Position numbers and translations under genes: made by a program
Shown here: one piece after another, positions 60,062 to 64,000 of the stretch
Numbering within the stretch: position 1 is the stretch's first letter
How the letters are laid out: every line of letters begins with the position of its first letter
Origin: an uncultured Desulfuromonas sp.
Lineage (GTDB): Bacteria; Desulfobacterota; Desulfuromonadia; Desulfuromonadales; Desulfuromonadaceae
DNA length: 64,000 bases
Direction of reading: 5' to 3'
Assembly: GCF_963678835.1 (NCBI RefSeq)
Contig: NZ_OY787469.1
Coordinates: 3,286,001 to 3,350,000 of the forward strand
Notes under the pieces: model-generated
The model's database searches: none
Told to the model about the DNA's origin: nothing
Seen by the model: the letters and a program-made list of their open reading frames with translations, nothing else

Positions 60062-61147
60062 CTAACTATCCTTACTAGAATGACACTTAAAGCAGCCTGT
60101 CTCATTATCGCCGCCCCCCGCAGTCATACCGCTGTAATCCCAGCGCAACATATCGGGATACTGGCTACCATGAACAAGATGACAGGACAGGCAGGTCACC
60201 ACCGCATCACTGCGGGTTGGCGTGGTGGGATCAAGCCAGCCGACCGGCACACTCGCATCATAGTTGGTCTCAGGATTGTAGTCGGCGAATTCACCGGTCG
60301 TCGGCAAACGGATCATGGTCGGATGCCGTAACCACACCCCTGATGCGGCATCTTCCGTATTCATATGAGCCTGGGCATGACAGCCGGTGCAAAACGCGCT
60401 GAGACTATGGGTGGTCTGCAACAGAACATTGTCGTTGTGGTTTGTCACCGCCCCCTGATATCTGTTGTGCCCCAAAGTGGGGTCCTGCTCCCAATCAGCA
60501 TCTTCAATTCCAGCAACATACGAGGTGAGCATCACAATGCCACCGCCATAGCGCGCATCATGACCGCCAAGAAAACGATACCAACCACTCTCCTCGGTTT
60601 CCATGCTGCCTTCGGCAACATCAGTGCCGTGGTGTTTATATTTTTGATGACAGATCTTACAGCCATCAATCTCAGTGTCGGTCATACTGCTTTTGGGCAT
60701 GGCCAGAGACGCATGACACGAATTGGTGCACCCACCGCCCCAAAGATCCAGCGGCGCATGATCCAAATCGCTATCTTGATTGCTGATGCCATAGACATTA
60801 TGGCCATGACTGTCGATGTTGCCACCAGCTGCCGCCACATCATAAAAATTCCCCCCGGCCAAAGGCTTGGTCGGATAACCCGTGGTATTGAAAACAATCG
60901 GAATACGCGTTGGACCGAAGTTGACAATCGTCTCCGTCCCCGAAGAAGAGTGACAGCCGATACAACTCGACACCAGCAACGTGTCATTCGCACTCGCATC
61001 AAGAACTGAACCATCCTGGCTATTGTGCATAGTATGACAATTGGAACATGCGCCGGTAACTGCAGCCTGAACATCTGGAGCCAGCACCAGAAGTGCCTCC
61101 AGACTGAAAAACACGATAAAGACCAGACGTTTCGATGTTAAAAACAT
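60062..61147 (-). CDS. Seven-heme c-type cytochrome
   Basis: 361 residues from ATG 61147 (AGGAGGGG before). A signal peptide ends at VQA. Heme sites in order: CSNCH, CIGCH, CTNSCH (a CX3CH site), CKICH, CTGCH, CLSCH and CFKCH. The two-by-two spacing resembles doubled-CXXCH proteins. Periplasmic or outer-surface electron carrier, plausible in metal or electrode respiration. Monocistronic. Confidence 0.9.
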   Translation of the reverse strand: MFLTSKRLVFIVFFSLEALLVLAPDVQAAVTGACSNCHTMHNSQDGSVLDASANDTLLVSSCIGCHSSSGTETIVNFGPTRIPIVFNTTGYPTKPLAGGNFYDVAAAGGNIDSHGHNVYGISNQDSDLDHAPLDLWGGGCTNSCHASLAMPKSSMTDTEIDGCKICHQKYKHHGTDVAEGSMETEESGWYRFLGGHDARYGGGIVMLTSYVAGIEDADWEQDPTLGHNRYQGAVTNHNDNVLLQTTHSLSAFCTGCHAQAHMNTEDAASGVWLRHPTMIRLPTTGEFADYNPETNYDASVPVGWLDPTTPTRSDAVVTCLSCHLVHGSQYPDMLRWDYSGMTAGGGDNETGCFKCHSSKDS

Positions 61148-61454
61148 CGCACCCCTCCTAAAACATGCCCCCTCAGAGACCAACGCGGGGGATATCCCAC
61201 AAAAAACATTGCTAATGAATATTCGCATTGAGATCTATCATTAAATGTGCCAATAGCTAATCAAATGAAAAACAATGCCATATGTGGTCAAAATTGCATG
61301 AGGTTATATTTTCCTGTCACCGCCAGAAAAAATGGCGTCTTATCCATGGACGAAGATAGACAAATGAATTTGCCCCAGAAATAGCGGCAAAATACCCAGT
61401 TTGTTAAAACAACACCGCTTCAGGCCTTATTCTTGGTGCCCCCTAAAGAGCGGA
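61148..61454. other. Intergenic region without recognised content
   Basis: About 300 bp upstream of the cytochrome; AT-rich. No cyclic di-GMP riboswitch motif, which such cytochromes often have, was found. Confidence 0.4.
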
Positions 61455-61588
61455 AGGTCCCGCATGAGGGAGCTGTCGGCCAGACGGCGTTAACACTGGG
61501 CTCACAGGTTCAGCAGGTAATCGTTGCGGATCTGAGGCCCAATAGGGTAGCAACGGCGAGGAAGTATCTCTGCGGTGGAAACTGTGAT
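61455..61588 (+). pseudogene. Fragment of a SAM-dependent methyltransferase
   Basis: The frame GQTALTLGSQVQQVIVADLRPNRVATARKYLCGG parallels GHTALTLAPYVQQVIAVDLTPNMVETAKKFVCDE of the methyltransferase gene at 63294. Only ~40 codons remain, ending where a family B element begins. A diverged, truncated paralogue. Confidence 0.75.
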
Positions 61589-61589
61589 C

Positions 61590-61742
61590 TGGCTGTTAAA
61601 AAACAGCCTGTGGTACTCATGGACGGGCGACCAAAATCAAGAACCGTTTTTCCAGTCCTTGATTTTGCAAGCAAGACGGAAATCGAATTTTTGGCTTGCG
61701 TCGTTGAAAAGGCCCCGGATGGGACTTTTCAACAACCTGCTA
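61590..61742. mobile_element. Family B MITE-like element, copy beside methyltransferase relic
   Basis: GGCTGTTAAAAAACAGCC at the left, CGTTGAAAAGGCCCCGGAT and CTTTTCAACAACCTGCTAA at the right, with the same inner CCAAAATCAAG and GACGGAAATCG. Slightly degenerate ends. Confidence 0.78.
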
Positions 61743-61754
61743 AGGGTAACCACC

Positions 61755-61832
61755 TGTAGGAGCGAATTTATTCGCGAACTATTTAGGGCATTGATTCATT
61801 GATGATGGGAATACACAGCTGAAACACGAGAC
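61755..61832. repeat. Family D element, partial copy
   Basis: Only one arm, GTAGGAGCGAATTTATTCGCGAA, is well kept; the second arm is eroded to ACAGCTGAAAC. Confidence 0.6.
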
Positions 61833-61836
61833 AAAA

Positions 61837-62478
61837 TCAGACTTTCTTTCTGGAGAGATGCCGCTGCGTATTCCACAGCTCAATACGATCCGGCCTGGAT
61901 AGATAATCTTCTTGCTCGCGAATAGCATGAAACCAGCAGTCACGATCACGTTGAGCAATCAGTCGTTCCTGATTCACGTTTTTGATCTTGCGCGCATAGA
62001 CTTTAAAGAGGCCAAAAGAAAAGTGAATCACCCTTCCTTCTTCACCACCGAGACTTTCAGCGACGAGTGGGATCTGTTCGCATTCGAGAAATTCACGCAC
62101 AAACTCCACATTGGCATCCCCAACGGACATGTTTTTGTGAATGGTGCGAAGATCCTTCAAAACATTTCCACCACCAAAAGCTTTCGCTTTAAGGCAGGCG
62201 CGATGCGCACCAAGCTTCAACATCTCGTTGATCAACAGCTCCATGGCATGGATTCCGTAGCGCCCGGCTTCTGTCATGAAAATCGGCTCATCATCAAACG
62301 CCTGATTGGAACTCAACAGAAAATGATTCATCCCCATCACGTGATGGACAGGATCATAAAGGCACACCGCAACACAGGAGCCAAGAAGTGTCGTAATCGT
62401 CACGGGAACATTTGAAGCATAATGCTCGCCCGGCCCGATAATGACACGTTGATGCCTTTCAAAATTTTCAGTTCGCAT
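61837..62478 (-). CDS. cheD: Chemoreceptor glutamine deamidase CheD
   Basis: 213 residues (longer than the usual ~160). Catalytic Cys in TLLGSCVAVCLYDP, His in GMNHFLLS, and the conserved AKAFGGGNVL. It deamidates glutamines of chemoreceptors and interacts with CheC-type phosphatases. The C-terminal ~50 residues (RDRDCWFHAIREQEDYLSRPDRIELWNTQRH) are an extension of unknown role. No other che gene is adjacent. Confidence 0.9.
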   Translation of the reverse strand: MRTENFERHQRVIIGPGEHYASNVPVTITTLLGSCVAVCLYDPVHHVMGMNHFLLSSNQAFDDEPIFMTEAGRYGIHAMELLINEMLKLGAHRACLKAKAFGGGNVLKDLRTIHKNMSVGDANVEFVREFLECEQIPLVAESLGGEEGRVIHFSFGLFKVYARKIKNVNQERLIAQRDRDCWFHAIREQEDYLSRPDRIELWNTQRHLSRKKV

Positions 62479-62781
62479 ATATGCTCAATTCGTTCAATTC
62501 AGGATGCAATACCACAAGATTGAGACGAGAAATTGCTGACGCTCTCGGCAAGCCATAAACATTAATTTGTCTATACTTTTTTTAATGTTTTATCACAACT
62601 CTAAAATGGGAGGCAACACTTCAAAAGTGAATCATTCAATAACTTCATTCAACGGATAAAAAGGTCCGCGTTGGCAGGACAGACCACTCTCAGACGCAAC
62701 AAAGAAAAACAATGCGGGTTTTACCATGTTCGATGCTAAAATTATGCTTTTATTTAGTGAACCAACAGGAGGGATCATCTC
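62479..62781. other. Divergent intergenic region cheD-thioesterase
   Basis: About 300 bp with divergent promoters; GGAGGGATCATCTC precedes the thioesterase ATG. Nothing else recognised. Confidence 0.4.
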
Positions 62782-63297
62782 ATGCAAAACGACAACTTTC
62801 AGGATCACTATCCCGATGAACTCAGCTACTGCTACGGCTGTGGACGTCACAATGAACACGGTCTGCAACTCAAAAGTTCGTGGGATGGAGACGAAACCGT
62901 TGCCCTATTTCAACCCAAGCCTTACCACATCGCGGTTCCCGGTTACGTGTACGGCGGCTTGCTCGCATCGCTCATCGACTGCCACGGCACGGGAACGGCT
63001 TCAGCAGCAGCCTACCGCAATGAGGGCCGCGCGATGGACACCGCCCCACCGCTGCGCTTTGTCACCGCCTCGTTACAGGTCGATTACTTGCGTCCCACAC
63101 CGCTGGGTGGCCCCCTTGAGATCAGGGGGAAAATCAGCGAACTTAAAGGCCGCAAAGTGGTGGTCAATGTGACGGTCAGTGCCGATGGAGAGGTTTGTGT
63201 GCAAGGCAAAGTGATCGCGGTTCAGATACCGGAACATATGGCCGCAAAAATGGACGCCATAGAACCAGAATCAAAACAAAACGGTGAACAGCTATGA
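62782..63297 (+). CDS. Hotdog-fold thioesterase (PaaI-like)
   Basis: 171 residues. CYGCGRHNEHGLQLKSSWDGDETVALFQPKPYHIAVPGYVYGGLLASLIDCHGTGTASAAA shows the hotdog helix with the catalytic Asp; PPLRFVTASLQVDYLRPTPLGGPLEIRGKI is the second strand set. It hydrolyses acyl-CoA thioesters. N-terminal CYGCG may bind a metal. Overlaps the next gene by 4 bp (ATGA). Confidence 0.85.
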   Translation: MQNDNFQDHYPDELSYCYGCGRHNEHGLQLKSSWDGDETVALFQPKPYHIAVPGYVYGGLLASLIDCHGTGTASAAAYRNEGRAMDTAPPLRFVTASLQVDYLRPTPLGGPLEIRGKISELKGRKVVVNVTVSADGEVCVQGKVIAVQIPEHMAAKMDAIEPESKQNGEQL

Positions 63298-64000
63298 CGG
63301 ATAAAACATCCAAAGAAATGAGTCGAGATCAGTACAGCCAGGTCGGCGATGCTTACGTGCGCAGTCAAACTCACGCCAAAGGCGTTGACCTCGACTATCT
63401 TCTCGATATGGTCCAGCCGCAAAAAGACTGGCAGGTTCTGGATGTGGCCACCGGCGGCGGCCATACCGCCTTAACCCTGGCTCCGTATGTTCAACAGGTG
63501 ATTGCCGTCGATCTGACACCCAACATGGTGGAAACGGCGAAAAAATTTGTCTGCGACGAAAAAGGCCAGACCAATGTCACCTTCCAACTGGCGGATGCCG
63601 AAAACCTGCCTTTTGAAAACGGCAGCTTCGACCTCGTCACCTGCCGTATCGCAGCGCATCATTTTCCCGATTGTCAGAAGTTTATCGCGCAAAGTGTTCG
63701 GGTGTTAAAACAAGGCGGTTTGCTGGCAGTGCAGGATCATGTGTTACCAACAGAAGAAAATCACGCCCTCTATGTGGATCAGTTTGAACGCCGGCGCGAT
63801 CCATCCCACTTTCGCGCCTATTCCGAGCAGCAGTGGCGCCGGATGTTTGAAAACGGCGGCCTACAGGTCGAGCAAACCCGGCAACTGACCAAACGCCACA
63901 ATTTTACCGACTGGGCCAAACGGATGAACTGCACGGAGGAAACGCTTGAGGAGTTGGTTGCCATGATCAAAAACGCGCCCGATACCGTCATCGCCTGGCT
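63294..64000 (+). CDS. Class I SAM-dependent methyltransferase (partial)
   Basis: Open to the window edge (235 codons). SAM-binding motif I VLDVATGGGHTALTLAP near residue 50, VIAVDLTPNMVETA, then AENLPFENGSFDLVTCRIAAHHF and VLKQGGLLAVQDH are UbiE/methyltransferase-11 type. Substrate unknown. It forms an operon with the thioesterase. A fragment of a paralogue lies 1.8 kb upstream. Confidence 0.9.
   Translation, partial: MTDKTSKEMSRDQYSQVGDAYVRSQTHAKGVDLDYLLDMVQPQKDWQVLDVATGGGHTALTLAPYVQQVIAVDLTPNMVETAKKFVCDEKGQTNVTFQLADAENLPFENGSFDLVTCRIAAHHFPDCQKFIAQSVRVLKQGGLLAVQDHVLPTEENHALYVDQFERRRDPSHFRAYSEQQWRRMFENGGLQVEQTRQLTKRHNFTDWAKRMNCTEETLEELVAMIKNAPDTVIAW

Noticed and set aside
1-64000. CRISPR array, tRNA, rRNA or tmRNA genes
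   Set aside because: None seen on reading both strands. The family A array has ~580-bp units and no spacer pattern. A tRNAscan or Infernal run could still reveal a missed small RNA.

Overview
The window looks like a piece of a chromosome from a Desulfuromonas/Pelobacter-type bacterium (Desulfuromonadales), inferred from gene content: nifE-nifN-cowN under a sigma-54 promoter, a seven-heme cytochrome and other c-type cytochromes, a cytochrome bd oxidase with a DUF4492 leader gene, two GGDEF proteins, CheD and a chemoreceptor. No rRNA or tRNA gene was seen, so the taxonomy is an inference.

Positions 1 to about 16197 are the left half of a Mu-like transposable prophage lying on the minus strand. 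Read right to left: two small zinc-ribbon membrane proteins and an S24-type repressor (plus strand), operators with five GTCAGATT boxes, an early operon (unknown gene, Ner-like HTH, HTH protein, MuA transposase, MuB ATPase, winged-helix and XRE regulators, zinc proteins, Gam-like protein, small accessory genes including an ASCH protein and a stand-alone NrdD glycyl-radical tail, GemA), then regulators, a terminator, the lysis cassette (GH108 endolysin, NlpC/P60-like hydrolase, lipoprotein), a TraR-like protein, gp25, gp26, gp27 and the start of the gp28-like terminase, cut by the window edge. An inverted pair of 22-bp-type sites ending in a terminal CA at 16197 is the probable phage end.

Positions 16.2 to 45.2 kb are host core genes in short operons: arfB, srkA, mscS, an FRG protein, a DUF815 ATPase, DUF4492-cydA-cydB plus a CydX-like microprotein, a diguanylate cyclase, a TsdA-like cytochrome with a di-heme peroxidase, an aminotransferase with an M20 peptidase, an M23 peptidase with acpH, an RluA-type synthase, metY behind a SAM riboswitch, nifEN-cowN behind a sigma-54 promoter and a two-hairpin leader, DUF3024, and a PAS-GGDEF protein.

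Positions 45.2 to 64 kb hold aas-lplT-CPBP-tetR, a parvulin, hrpB, a chemoreceptor, a damaged AraC/alcohol-dehydrogenase pair, an ankyrin lipoprotein, the seven-heme cytochrome, cheD, a hotdog thioesterase and a methyltransferase cut by the right edge.

The intergenic DNA is unusually rich in repeats. Family A is a ~580-bp hairpin-rich non-coding unit, present as a tandem array (42.7-45.1 kb), two solo copies and a fragment; its stems show compensatory changes between copies. Family B is a ~160-bp MITE-like element with 19-bp terminal inverted repeats. Family C is a 167-bp MITE nested inside a B copy. Family D is a REP/BIME-like element. Several gene relics (hrpB 5' end, methyltransferase fragment, AraC/ADH fusion, duplicated ankyrin 3' end) lie beside these repeats, suggesting recurrent recombination there.
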